From Streptomyces sp. GQFP (GTDB lineage: Bacteria > Actinomycetota > Actinomycetes > Streptomycetales > Streptomycetaceae): a stretch of DNA of 64,000 nucleotides. Location: contig NZ_CP089312.1 in the NCBI RefSeq assembly GCF_021545335.1, forward strand, positions 7,812,001 to 7,876,000, read 5' to 3'. This document shows positions 25,746-35,189 of this stretch, one piece after another. The notes beneath the pieces were generated by a model. That model was not told the origin of the DNA. It saw nothing but the letters and a program-made list of their open reading frames with translations, and made no database searches. How positions within the stretch are numbered: the first letter of the stretch is position 1; every line of letters starts with the position of its first letter. The position numbers and the translations under genes were made by a program.

Positions 25746-28700
25746 TCAACGCGCCTGGGCCGCCAGGAGCAGCGGCAGCAGACCGGATACGAGCAGGGGG
25801 GCGCCGTTGGGCGCGCTGTGCTGGTGCTGTGCCTGGTTGTCGCGGGCGAAGGCGATGAAGGGCAGACCGAGGGCGTGGGCCGCCTGCCGTTCGGCGGCGG
25901 AGTAGCCGACCAGGAGGGTGCGGGAGGCAGGAGTACCGAGCTGGTCCAGGGCCATCAGCAGACAGTGCGGGTGCGGCATGAGCCTGGTCGGACCGGTGGC
26001 CCGGCCGTGCGCACCACCGCGCACGCTCGACATCAGGTCGCGGTTCCGCAGATAGGTCTCGGCCGTCTCCGTGGCATGGTCGGTGACGACGGCCACGCCC
26101 ACGCCCTTCGTGTCGAGGGTGCGGACCAGCAGATCGGCGTACGGCCGGGGCTCCGCGGTGCGTACGGCGTGCAGCTCGATCTCGTCCAGCCGCAGGCGCA
26201 CCTCCTCCGCCAGGTCGTGTTCCGCGAAGGCGCGAAGGAGGTCGAGCGGGTCGGTGAAGCTCTCGGGTGGGGGAAGCGGGGGTTCTCCGCTGTTCCGCCC
26301 GGCCAGGTGGCGGGCGAGTTCGCGGGCTGCTTCGGTCGCCTCGTCCGGCCGGAACAGGCGGGCCAGCGGGCCGTTGAAGCCGAGGAGGACGGAGTCGGCG
26401 CCGGCGATGGCGGCGGCGATGGAGGGTTCGCCCCGCGAGGGTGGGGTCGGTGCGGTGGCCGCGGCGGGGGTGCTCAGCGAGACCTCCCAGGAGAGTGCGT
26501 GGCCGGGAACGGTGTGCCGGGCCAGGCCGGCGTCGAGTGCCGCCTGGGCCTTGGTCATGTGTGCGGGCGGATAGGTGACGGTGATGTCGCCCAGCGCCGA
26601 GGACAGGCGGCTGTGAATCGCGTCGACGGTTCCGGAGTCGGTGTGCCAGAGGGCGTCGACGGGGTCGGAGATCCGCCAGGTGACCTTCCCGGTGGCCCTG
26701 AAGACGGGGACTCCGTTCAGCGTGGGCCCCAGGACGTTGAGCCAATTGCTGTGCGGGGCGAGGTCGACCTCGTAGTAGCCCAGGGCGTTGGGGGCCCAGG
26801 CGCGGTCGAGCCGATTGCGGGGGAACCCGTAGACGACGGCTGTGTCCGCGTCTTCGGGCACCGGGCGTGCGCCGCCTGCCGGCAGCGGGTAGGGGCCCCG
26901 GGCGGTGGGGAAGAGGTGCAGGTCGGAGCCGATGAACCGGGACCGGTGGAAAGGGCGGTGCCATGCGGTCGGCGGGGCGTCCGTCCGGTCGGAGCCCAGA
27001 GCGTGCCGGAGTTCTTGCGGGGCGGCGGAGCCGAACTCCTCTTCCAGGAGGTCCGCGGAGGGTGCGGTCACGGCGACGACGGCATCCGCGTCCGAGGCGT
27101 TCAGCACGTCCATCGCCGCTGCCGTGCGGGACATCTCGGTGCCCTGGTCCGGCGAGAGGACAGGGAGGACGAGGAAGGACACGCGCAGTCGGGCATCGTC
27201 CAACTCCGCGACCCTGTAACGAATCTGATTAAGCGTCACGCGAAGCAGGGAGAGTACGGCCCCCCAGTCCCTGATACGCACTGCACAGCCCTCGTCGTGC
27301 GTGAGCAGCTCGTACTCGCCACCCTCCAGACCGCTCGCCGCCAGCAGCCGCGTCACCGTCCGGTGCAGCAGGGCGCGCGTCTCGGCGGGCTGAGGGCCGT
27401 CGGCGAAGCGGTAGAAGACGGCGGCGGTGCGGTATTCGTCGTACACGTCGTCGGGGCCGTCGTCCCACGGGTTGTCCGGCAGTTCGTCGGGATCGGACAG
27501 GAAGCGGTACGGCGATCCGGCGTTCGGAGTCTCCTCGTACTCGTAGGGCGAGCCGCCTTCTCCCGTCCCCTCCCGGTACTCGGCGCGCAACTCCCGTCCC
27601 AGAAACAGCATTTCCGGGCTCTGGAGAGTGGAGTCGACAGCGGACTCGTAGTCCTCGTACGCCTCCAAGGCCTCCTCGACGCGGCCCTGCCGTTGGAGCG
27701 CGATCATCTGCAGTCGCCGGAAGTCCTCGCGGAACGGGTGTTCCAGGACGAGCGCGGCGAGGTCGACGGAGACCTGTGTGAACTCGCCCAGTTCCATGTC
27801 GAGTTCGGCGCGGGTCGCGAGCAGGGAGAGCCGGCGGTCGTCGAGCCGGGAGCGGGCGGCGTGGGCGGCGGGGCCGGGGACGCCCTCCAGGGGGACACCG
27901 CGCCACAGCTTCAGCGCGTCGTTCACATGGCCGCGGGCCGACGCGATGTCGCCCGCCGCGCGTCGTGTCTCCGCCTGGCTCACCAGGCGCTCGCACCGGA
28001 TCACGTCCACGAAGTCCGTGCTGGTGTGCAGGGCGTAGCCGTTGGGGAGAGTGGCCAGGACACCGGGGCCCAGGGCGGTGCGGAGCCGGGCGGCGCAGCC
28101 CTCCAGCAGGGCCCGTGCGGCGTCGACCGGCAGGCCCTCCCAGATGCCCTGGGCGAGTCGGACGTGGGTCACCTCGCGGCCGTGCTGGAGGAGAAGCATG
28201 CACAGCATCGCCAGCGTCGCGGGATGGTCGAGGCTCGGCTGCCTCGTCTTGCCGCGGCTGATGGCGGGGCGGCCGAGCAGGGAGTAGCGGAGCGTCCTGT
28301 CGGCCACGAGGACGGGACTGATGGACGAGAGCAGGAACCGGCCCTGTTGCTGTGCGGCGGGGTCTTCTGAGAGCAGTCCGGTGAGAGCGGACGTAAAGGA
28401 GCGCTGCGTCTCGCCGGGCGGAAGGGCGGTGAACAGCGATGCCTTGATGCTCGTACCGGCGAAGGCCTCCCTGCCCGAGGCCAGTTGGAAGAGCAGCACG
28501 CCGAGTGCGCGCAGATCGGCGGACTGTTCCTCCTGCCCGTGGTCCACGATCTGCCCGAGGGCGCCGGGCATGAGCTTGACCGTCCCGGCCGGCAGCAGGA
28601 GGACCCGGGTCATCGCGAGCCGGCCGTGGGCGAGACCGGCACGGTGCACGGCCCTGAGCCCCTCCGCGAGTTGCTGTCCCACCGAGAGCAGCAGCGCCGC

Positions 28701-30623
28701 GGGAAGTCGGCAGTCGTCGGGCCCGGCAAGGGAGTTGAGCGTGATGGCCGTCGGCCGCTCCATGACGACGTACGGCCGGCCGTCCTCGACGCCGTAGTCG
28801 TGCACCGCCAGCACATTCGGGTGCTCGATCCCGGCGAAGGCCGCCGCATCGCGCAGGAAGGCCCGCCGGGCCGCCTCGTCGCGAGGCGCGGGCAGCGTCC
28901 GGACCGACACCGTCCGTCCCAGTTCCGTGTCCTCCGCCTGCCGCAGCCCGTCGTCCGCCCCGGACCCCTCCACGAACCGGTACCGGCCGCCCGCGAACCC
29001 CGTGTCCGCTCCTCCCAGCAGCCGCCGGGCGCTCTCCCGGCTGACCGTGGCGATCGGCTCGCTGCGCGCCATCCGTTCCGTACCGGACGCCGACGGCGTA
29101 CTCGCCCGGAACTCCCCTCGCGCGAGCCCGACCCGTTCGTCGATCAACGCCCCTGTCCGCTCCAGGAGTTGGGTGACGCGCCCCCGCGCACTGCGGGGCA
29201 GACCGCGGAGCAGCAGCTCCTGGACGCCCGGCCGGAAGGCGTACGAACCCGGTGGTCCCGGTGTGGTCGTGAGCATCCCGCTGAGGATGATCTCCGCCAA
29301 GTGCTGTGGGCGCGGGGCCGGTTCGACCGCGGCCTGGACCAGGCGCATGACAGGGAGATCCGGCCGGCCCACCGCCAGATGGCCGGCGAGCCGGAAGGCC
29401 TCGGGAGAGGCGGTCGCCCGGAAGCGCAGGACGAGGTCCTCGGCGGGCAACCGGGTGGCGTCGGCCAGGTCCCCGGACTCGTCCGGCCGGGCCGGGGCGG
29501 GCGTCAGGCGGGCCACCGAACCGGCGATCCGGTTGCCGCCCCGCCTCGCCACCAGCTCCGCCCAGTGACCGAGCCAGGCCGGGTCCGGCTCCAGGACCGG
29601 GAGCGGTACGGCTCCTCCGGCGGCGTACCGGGCATCCGCGTCGTCGGGAGGGTAGGGGTCGTACGGCGAGAACGTGAGCGCCGAGAGCGGGGCCGCCGGG
29701 AACGGAGCGGTCAGCAGGCCGGGCGTGGTGGGCAGGGCCGTGTCGCGCCACAGGTGTTCGGGGAGGGGCTGGACGACGGCCAGCGGCATCCGGTGGGACC
29801 AGCGGCGCAGCGTCGTGTACCAGCGGATGCCTGCCTCGCCCGCTCGCCACTGAGGGCCCATGCAGTCGCTGACCAGCAGCGTCACGGTACGTCCCGTCGC
29901 CGGTGCGTGGCCGCTGGAGCCGCTGACCGTGCCGTCCGGGCGGGCCCGGTGCACGGTCACCGTACGGAAGACACCCGATTGGGCCAGCACGGTGTGGAGT
30001 TCGTGGAACAGCGGCTGCCACACGGGCATCGTGGGGCCCGTGTCCTGGACCAGGTGCAGGCTCAGCCAGCGTTCGCGGGCGGGGCGCAGCACCGGGAGCC
30101 ACCACTCGGGGGCGCCGCCCGCGCGGGCGATCCGGTGGGCGGTCGCCTGTTCGTCGAACTCATGGCCGACCGGTGCGTCGGTGTGCCGCTTGACCGGACG
30201 GAGGGCCCGTTGCAGGGCCAGCGGGCGGCGCAGCATCGGTGGGACGGGGGCCAGCAGGGAGACATGGGACGTCGGGTCACTGGACGCGGCGGCCGTGACC
30301 GGCAGATGGAGGGGGACACGGTCGTGGAGTGCGGACCCCTCCCGCTCCTCCTTCCTCCTGCGGGGCGGGCCCGGGGCGGGACCGGCGGGTTCCGCCGCCT
30401 CCTCCGGAGTTTCCGCTTCACCGGGCACGGGTTCGGCCGCGGAGGCGTCGGTCCGGTCCGCGGGCGGCTGTACCGATGCCTGCGCCGACGACGCTGGCTG
30501 ATGCTCCATCTGCCGTGCCAGCCACAGGAGTTCGGCCAGTTCCACCGTGGTCGGGCGCACCCCGCCGGCCGCCTCGGCCAGGATGTCGGCCAGGCGGGCG
30601 AACGGCTCGGGTGCGGCGGGCAT
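25746..30623 (-). CDS. SAV_2336-type giant protein: vWA-like, pseudokinase, SARP-like and degenerate HAD domains
   Basis: A 1625-residue protein. Residues 1-35 match the SAV_2336 N-terminal type (LADILAEAAGGVRPTTVELAELLWLA). About 187-330 is a vWA-like domain with a degenerate MIDAS (QDTGPTM). About 545-780 is a protein kinase fold lacking catalysis: the VAIK Lys is Arg (VSVRTL), HRD reads HGR and DFG is replaced by MPG. About 795-1020 is a winged helix plus BTAD tetratricopeptide region like SARP activators. About 1050-1400 is of unknown fold. About 1410-1625 is HAD-like, with motif I GFNG in place of DxD. Start: ATG at 30623, five bases after the moxR stop. It is most likely the signalling/scaffold partner of the MoxR and VMAP proteins. 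Confidence 0.75.
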   Translation of the reverse strand: MPAAPEPFARLADILAEAAGGVRPTTVELAELLWLARQMEHQPASSAQASVQPPADRTDASAAEPVPGEAETPEEAAEPAGPAPGPPRRRKEEREGSALHDRVPLHLPVTAAASSDPTSHVSLLAPVPPMLRRPLALQRALRPVKRHTDAPVGHEFDEQATAHRIARAGGAPEWWLPVLRPARERWLSLHLVQDTGPTMPVWQPLFHELHTVLAQSGVFRTVTVHRARPDGTVSGSSGHAPATGRTVTLLVSDCMGPQWRAGEAGIRWYTTLRRWSHRMPLAVVQPLPEHLWRDTALPTTPGLLTAPFPAAPLSALTFSPYDPYPPDDADARYAAGGAVPLPVLEPDPAWLGHWAELVARRGGNRIAGSVARLTPAPARPDESGDLADATRLPAEDLVLRFRATASPEAFRLAGHLAVGRPDLPVMRLVQAAVEPAPRPQHLAEIILSGMLTTTPGPPGSYAFRPGVQELLLRGLPRSARGRVTQLLERTGALIDERVGLARGEFRASTPSASGTERMARSEPIATVSRESARRLLGGADTGFAGGRYRFVEGSGADDGLRQAEDTELGRTVSVRTLPAPRDEAARRAFLRDAAAFAGIEHPNVLAVHDYGVEDGRPYVVMERPTAITLNSLAGPDDCRLPAALLLSVGQQLAEGLRAVHRAGLAHGRLAMTRVLLLPAGTVKLMPGALGQIVDHGQEEQSADLRALGVLLFQLASGREAFAGTSIKASLFTALPPGETQRSFTSALTGLLSEDPAAQQQGRFLLSSISPVLVADRTLRYSLLGRPAISRGKTRQPSLDHPATLAMLCMLLLQHGREVTHVRLAQGIWEGLPVDAARALLEGCAARLRTALGPGVLATLPNGYALHTSTDFVDVIRCERLVSQAETRRAAGDIASARGHVNDALKLWRGVPLEGVPGPAAHAARSRLDDRRLSLLATRAELDMELGEFTQVSVDLAALVLEHPFREDFRRLQMIALQRQGRVEEALEAYEDYESAVDSTLQSPEMLFLGRELRAEYREGTGEGGSPYEYEETPNAGSPYRFLSDPDELPDNPWDDGPDDVYDEYRTAAVFYRFADGPQPAETRALLHRTVTRLLAASGLEGGEYELLTHDEGCAVRIRDWGAVLSLLRVTLNQIRYRVAELDDARLRVSFLVLPVLSPDQGTEMSRTAAAMDVLNASDADAVVAVTAPSADLLEEEFGSAAPQELRHALGSDRTDAPPTAWHRPFHRSRFIGSDLHLFPTARGPYPLPAGGARPVPEDADTAVVYGFPRNRLDRAWAPNALGYYEVDLAPHSNWLNVLGPTLNGVPVFRATGKVTWRISDPVDALWHTDSGTVDAIHSRLSSALGDITVTYPPAHMTKAQAALDAGLARHTVPGHALSWEVSLSTPAAATAPTPPSRGEPSIAAAIAGADSVLLGFNGPLARLFRPDEATEAARELARHLAGRNSGEPPLPPPESFTDPLDLLRAFAEHDLAEEVRLRLDEIELHAVRTAEPRPYADLLVRTLDTKGVGVAVVTDHATETAETYLRNRDLMSSVRGGAHGRATGPTRLMPHPHCLLMALDQLGTPASRTLLVGYSAAERQAAHALGLPFIAFARDNQAQHQHSAPNGAPLLVSGLLPLLLAAQAR

Positions 30624-30628
30624 CGCGC

Positions 30629-31666
30629 TCAGAAGGCATCGGCCTCCGGTGCGCGGCTCAGATACGGCATCAGTTCCTCCGCCAGGTCGTCGAGGGAATC
30701 GGCGCCCAGGCCCGACGCGCCGGCCAGGTAGATCGCGTTGAGGAGCTGGTCGGTGGCGAGGTCGCCGCCGGAGGCACGGGAGAGGAAGCGGTCGATGAGG
30801 GTCCGCGCGTAGTCGTCGGGCTCGCCCAGATGCGCCCGTACGATCCCGGCCAACTGGCTGTCGTCCGGCTGGCGCAGGCGCAGGGTGACGCACCGGCGCA
30901 GAAACGCCGGCGGGAACTCCCGTTCGCCGTTGCTGGTGAGGACGACGAAGGGGAAGGCGTTGCAGCGGACGCGCCCGCGTTCGACCGGTACCCGTTCGTC
31001 GGTGCCGTCGATCATCACCTCGGCGCGGCCGTCCGGGGTGTGCCGGGAGGCCCGGACCAGTTCGGGGATCTCGTACTGGCCCTCCTCCAGGACGTTCAGC
31101 AGGTCGTTGGGGAGGTCCAGGTCGCTCTTGTCGATCTCGTCGATGAGCAGGGCGCGGGGCCGGGCGTAGGGGAGCAACGAGGTGCCGAGGGGGCCCAGCC
31201 GCAGATGGTCCTCGATCCCGGCCGTCGCGGAGCTCTCCGCCGACGTGGCCGTCACCACCGTGGCGGTCTGCTTCGCCGCGTACAGGCGGGACAGCGGGTC
31301 GTACTGGTAGAGGCCGTCGTGCAGGGTGCTGCGACTGGTGATGTTCCAGCGCAGGACCGGGCCCAGACCCAGCTCCCGCGCGACGGCGTACGCGAGCGAC
31401 GACTTGCCGGTGCCCGGCGGGCCGGTCACCAGGAGCGGGCGGCGCAGATAGAGAGCGGCGTTGACGAGCTGGACGGTCCGCGGGGTGGCCTGGTAGGTCT
31501 CGGCGCGGTGGGTGCGGTCCGGTGAGGTGGCGGAGGTGTCGTCGCTCTCGGCCGGGGTGCCGAGCACCGGCCCGCCGTCGAACGCCCGCCAGGGCGGGGG
31601 CGGCGGCAGTTTCGTGATGCCGTCGTGCGGCTCGTTCTTGCCGGTGTAGACGGGCCACAGAGGCAT
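30629..31666 (-). CDS. MoxR-type AAA+ ATPase of conflict operon
   Basis: A 345-residue AAA+ ATPase with Walker A GPPGTGKS, Walker B ALLIDEIDKSD, sensor 1 VVLTSNGEREFP and FLRRCVTLR containing the arginine finger. It belongs to the MoxR branch, which acts with vWA partners. Start: ATG at 31666 with GGAG five bases upstream; an N-terminal extension to 31756 overlaps the protease gene and is rejected. It lies between the trypsin-VMAP gene (29 bp) and the giant vWA/pseudokinase gene (5 bp). A remodelling role driving the conflict system is expected from family studies. Confidence 0.87.
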   Translation of the reverse strand: MPLWPVYTGKNEPHDGITKLPPPPPWRAFDGGPVLGTPAESDDTSATSPDRTHRAETYQATPRTVQLVNAALYLRRPLLVTGPPGTGKSSLAYAVARELGLGPVLRWNITSRSTLHDGLYQYDPLSRLYAAKQTATVVTATSAESSATAGIEDHLRLGPLGTSLLPYARPRALLIDEIDKSDLDLPNDLLNVLEEGQYEIPELVRASRHTPDGRAEVMIDGTDERVPVERGRVRCNAFPFVVLTSNGEREFPPAFLRRCVTLRLRQPDDSQLAGIVRAHLGEPDDYARTLIDRFLSRASGGDLATDQLLNAIYLAGASGLGADSLDDLAEELMPYLSRAPEADAF

Positions 31667-31695
31667 GGCATCTCCGGAGGGTCTGGAAGGGGGAG

Positions 31696-33369
31696 TCAGG
31701 TGACGGGCGAGTGCGGGGAGGCGGTCGGTTCGGGGAAGCAGCGCGGGTCGTCCCACAGGAGCTGTACGTCTCGTGCCCAGTGTCGGTCCGGGTCGTCGGC
31801 GGCGTCCGCCGTCTCGCGCAACGTCAGGAAGTGGCGCGGGAGTTCAGCGGGCGGGACACCGGTGACATACGCGGTGAGTTCGTCGAGGAACGCCGTGCCG
31901 GCGCAGGGGCCGTCGTGCTCGGGCGCGGGGCAGCCCGTACGCGGCCACACCAGCACCGGGACCGGCGCGTTGAGCGTGGCCTCGAAGCGCGCCTCGGCGG
32001 CCCCGGGCGGTGCCGTGAACCCGGCCAGGTCCGTGTCGTCCCGCCGCAGCCGCAGCCGGAGTCTGCTCGGCTTCTCCTGGCTGCCGCACTCGACCCGGTG
32101 CAGACTCGTGCCCGACCCGGCGTCCAGCTTCTCCCACCTCCTGGTCAACTGGTGGCGCACACCGCCGCGCCGCCGGGACCGGTCCGTCACGACGAGCGGA
32201 TACGCGCAACCCAGCGGCGTCGGGTCGTCCGCACCGCACTCCCACTGCGCCACCGGCTCGTTCAGCCACGCTCGGGGCAGCACGAACGCGATCAACTCCT
32301 CCGCCCCCGGCGTGAGTTGGGTGAACGCTTCGTCGATGCGTTCCTGGATGTACGCCCGTACCCGGCTCCGCGGCAGTTGCCGCGCCCCCACCGCCCTGCG
32401 CTGTCCGTCGCGGTACGCGGACACCACGACGCTGGCCCGGTCGCCGCCCGCGCCGCTGTGATCGATCTCGACGAGGATCGGCGACCAGACGGGGGCCGGC
32501 GCGGGTCCCCGGCGGGCGGGGGCGTCCAGCAGCTCCGCGAGCCGGTCCGCGAAGCGCGTGACCGCCTCGGGGTCGGTGACCTCCCACTGCACATACCAGG
32601 CCGCCGCCCACAGCCGGTCGAACCCCTCCTCCGGCAGCGGCGGTCCGAAGGGGCCCACGGCATCGACGTACAGCCTGTTCGGGTCGCACTCCAACCGCGC
32701 CGACTCCGCCCGCCGCACCAAGGTGCGCAGACGTTCCTTCACGGCCGGCCGGTGGTCGGGGGTCGGGACGAGTTCGCCGAGCTCGGGCCAGTAGCGGGTC
32801 ATGACACGGGTGGGCAGCATCCGGCCGTTGCGCACCTCACGCGCGCCCGCGACCGACGAGACCATGCCGACGACCCTGCCACTGTCGGCGAGGACGACCG
32901 CCGCACCGCTGAATCCGGCCGCCAGGGGCTGTCCGTGCGCGGTCCACGACTCCAGTTGTATCCACTCGTCGGCGATCAACTGCTCGGAGGCCGCCCGGTA
33001 TTCGGCGAGTGTGCCCTCGTCGTACCCGCGCGGGAAGCCGTACGCGATCAGCTTCGGCGACGGATCACCGTACGCGTCCCCGGGCGGCGCGAACTCGGCC
33101 GGGGCGAAGGGGATGTCGCGGTCCAGCTCCAGCACCGCCAGGTCGCCGGGATCGGTGACCGCGCCCGCCCAGCCCCCGAGAACGGCCACGGTGGCGGACA
33201 CCTCGCCGAGGCCCAGATCCCTGTCGTGCGGGAACGTCACGGTCACGGCCGACTCGCCGCTCCACCGCACGACATGGGCACACGTCAGCACTCGGCGCGC
33301 GGAGACAAGGAACCCCGCCCCGACCTCGTTCCCGCAGACGATCCGGGCGTGCCAGGCAGCGCTGCTCAT
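31696..33369 (-). CDS. Trypsin-like serine protease fused to VMAP-C domain
   Basis: A 557-residue protein. Residues 1-200 form a trypsin-like domain with a complete triad: His32 in LTCAHVV, Asp76 in GDLAVLEL and Ser154 in GFSGAAVV. No signal peptide is seen, so it acts in the cytoplasm. Residues about 210-557 match the vWA-MoxR-associated protein C-terminal (VMAP-C) type, with scattered conserved Trp. In predicted ternary conflict systems VMAP links the MoxR/vWA pair to an effector, here the protease. ATG at 33369 overlaps the stop of the small upstream gene (ATGA). Confidence 0.85.
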   Translation of the reverse strand: MSSAAWHARIVCGNEVGAGFLVSARRVLTCAHVVRWSGESAVTVTFPHDRDLGLGEVSATVAVLGGWAGAVTDPGDLAVLELDRDIPFAPAEFAPPGDAYGDPSPKLIAYGFPRGYDEGTLAEYRAASEQLIADEWIQLESWTAHGQPLAAGFSGAAVVLADSGRVVGMVSSVAGAREVRNGRMLPTRVMTRYWPELGELVPTPDHRPAVKERLRTLVRRAESARLECDPNRLYVDAVGPFGPPLPEEGFDRLWAAAWYVQWEVTDPEAVTRFADRLAELLDAPARRGPAPAPVWSPILVEIDHSGAGGDRASVVVSAYRDGQRRAVGARQLPRSRVRAYIQERIDEAFTQLTPGAEELIAFVLPRAWLNEPVAQWECGADDPTPLGCAYPLVVTDRSRRRGGVRHQLTRRWEKLDAGSGTSLHRVECGSQEKPSRLRLRLRRDDTDLAGFTAPPGAAEARFEATLNAPVPVLVWPRTGCPAPEHDGPCAGTAFLDELTAYVTGVPPAELPRHFLTLRETADAADDPDRHWARDVQLLWDDPRCFPEPTASPHSPVT

Positions 33370-33734
33370 GACGGGCCGGCGGCCTCCGGGCCCGACGGAG
33401 CCCGTGACTCCTGCCCCGGCGACCAGCTCAGTTTGACGACCAGATGCCCTTCCGCGGACCCCTTCGCGAGGATCGCGCCGGTCTCCGCGCCGAGCTTCAC
33501 CCCGAACTCGATCTCCACGGAGTCGGGTTGGAGCGGACCGTCCCGGAACACTCGGAGCGCGGACTGGGCCGCCGCCCGTACCCCGTCGAGCGCGCCCTCG
33601 AAGGTACGCGCCGCCTGGACCGGCCCGTCGCCGCGTGAGACGAGCCGGGCACCGGACTCGTCGTCGACACCCTCCACGACGACCACGGCGCCGTCCTCCG
33701 TCTTGAATTCCACCAGGCCGTCCGTACCGCCCAT
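33366..33734 (-). CDS. CU044_2847/Trypco1-type small protein
   Basis: A 122-residue protein: beta-strand-rich N-terminus (GLVEFKTEDGAVVVVEGVD), a helix (FEGALDGVRAAAQSAL), then VEIEFGVKLGAETGAILAKGSAEGHLVVKLSW and a disordered Pro/Ser tail. This is the pattern of the CU044_2847 family, called trypsin-co-occurring domain 1 in studies of NTP-dependent conflict systems. It is the first gene of the four-gene operon and is translationally coupled to the trypsin-VMAP gene. It may be a regulator or substrate of the protease. Confidence 0.78.
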   Translation of the reverse strand: MGGTDGLVEFKTEDGAVVVVEGVDDESGARLVSRGDGPVQAARTFEGALDGVRAAAQSALRVFRDGPLQPDSVEIEFGVKLGAETGAILAKGSAEGHLVVKLSWSPGQESRAPSGPEAAGPS

Positions 33735-33806
33735 GCGCCGCTCGCTCCCCCGTCGTGGTCGTGATCGAACCCATTGTGGCCCAAGGGGCGTGGCAGCGCC
33801 GCGTGT

Positions 33807-35189
33807 TCAGCGACCCACGATCCCCCGCACCACCCCCAGCTCCACCAGATCCTGCGGCCGGATCCGGAGCTGATCCGCCGTAGCCTGCACCTCCCGCTCC
33901 GGGCGTTTGAGGATGGCCGCCGCCAGCTCGGGCGCGATGACGGAGAAGTAGCTGTCCGGAGTGGCCCAGGTGTTGCCGGGTGCGGCCAGGGCCAGGGCGC
34001 CGCCCGAGCCGCCCTCGCCGATCAGCAGCGTCGTGACCGGCGTACGGGCCGCGGCGACCGTGCCGAACAGGTCCGCGATCGCCGCGCCCGCGCCCTCGCG
34101 CTCCGCGGCCGCGTCGTTGGCGGCGCCCGGGGTGTCCACCAGGGTCAGGACCGGGATACCGAGCCGGTCGGCGAGGCGGATCAGCCGGGTGGCGGTGCGG
34201 TAGCCGGCGGGGCGGGTGGCCGTGCCGAGCTGGGCGGCGTACGCGACGGTCCGCCCGTTCACCGCGCACTCGCCGAACCCGCATGCCATACCGGGGTCGG
34301 TGCCGCCGCAGCGGTCGCCGCTGATCGCGGTGCGCCGGGTGAAGTACGCGTCCAAGTAGGCGTCGGCGCGCGGGCGTCGGGGGGACCGGGCCCGCTGGAC
34401 GGCGTTCCAGCCGGTGACGGGGAGGGGCGCGGCGGCGAGAGCCGACGGTGGCGGGGCGGCCTCCGTCGGCCTGTCGCTCGATCTGTCACCGACGCTCAGC
34501 AGCCAGAGCCAGCGGGCCAGCGTTTCCCGGAGCGCCTCCGGGCGTACGACCGCGTCGGCCGCGCCCGCCGCCACCTGCGCTTCCGCCGTGTACGCCGTCG
34601 GGTCCGCGTCGGCCGGCCGCACCCGGGAGCCCGCGAAGCCCACCTGGGCGCCGGGCAGGGCGAGGATGACGTCGGCGCCCGCGCCCAGGGTCGCCCAGCC
34701 GCCGCCGGTCGTCGGATCCCGGAGGACCGCGATCTGCGGGAGGCCCTCCTCGCGGGTGAGCGCCGACTGTCGTGCCACGCGCTGGAGTTGGGTCAGTGCG
34801 AGCATGCCCTCCTGTATCCGGCTGCCGCCCGTCGCGACGAGCGACACGACGGGCAACTGGTAGGTGCGCGCGAACTCGTACGCCAACTCCAGCCGGTCTC
34901 CGGTAAGTTCACCGAGCGAGCCGCCCAGGAAGCCGAACTCGAAGACGATCAGTACGGCTTCGGTGCCGCCGATACGGGCGGTACCGCAGACGACGGACTC
35001 CTCCTCGCCGGTACGGGCGGTCGCGCGGGCGCGCGAGGCGTCGTAACCCCGCCAGGAGAGGGGGCCGTCCGCCTTGAACTCCACGATCGGATACGGGAGT
35101 TCGATGAACGTGGAGCTGTCGCAGACGAGGGTGATGATCTCGCGGGCGGAACGGCGTTCGGGGAGGGCGTAGGGTGCGGGGTCAGCCAC
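33807..35189 (-). CDS. Fused AccD/AccA-like carboxyltransferase
   Basis: A 460-residue acyl-CoA carboxyltransferase. The N-terminal half is AccD-like (FGFLGGSLGE, SLVATGGSRIQEG); the C-terminal half is AccA-like (LVDTPGAANDAAAEREGAGAAIADLF, LIGEGGSGGALALA). No zinc-finger Cys set precedes the AccD-like half. It starts with GTG at 35189, overlapping the matB stop by 8 bases, so the two are co-translated. A role in malonyl- or methylmalonyl-CoA metabolism follows from the partner. Biotin carrier and biotin carboxylase genes are absent here. Confidence 0.82.
   Translation of the reverse strand: MADPAPYALPERRSAREIITLVCDSSTFIELPYPIVEFKADGPLSWRGYDASRARATARTGEEESVVCGTARIGGTEAVLIVFEFGFLGGSLGELTGDRLELAYEFARTYQLPVVSLVATGGSRIQEGMLALTQLQRVARQSALTREEGLPQIAVLRDPTTGGGWATLGAGADVILALPGAQVGFAGSRVRPADADPTAYTAEAQVAAGAADAVVRPEALRETLARWLWLLSVGDRSSDRPTEAAPPPSALAAAPLPVTGWNAVQRARSPRRPRADAYLDAYFTRRTAISGDRCGGTDPGMACGFGECAVNGRTVAYAAQLGTATRPAGYRTATRLIRLADRLGIPVLTLVDTPGAANDAAAEREGAGAAIADLFGTVAAARTPVTTLLIGEGGSGGALALAAPGNTWATPDSYFSVIAPELAAAILKRPEREVQATADQLRIRPQDLVELGVVRGIVGR

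Noticed and set aside
28485..30731. Plus-strand frame opposite the giant conflict-operon protein
   Set aside because: Antisense shadow; the minus strand carries recognisable vWA, kinase and SARP-like domains.
30624..31658. N-terminal extension of the giant protein across the MoxR gene
   Set aside because: Out of frame with a clear AAA+ ATPase; the SAV_2336-type start at 30623 fits the family.
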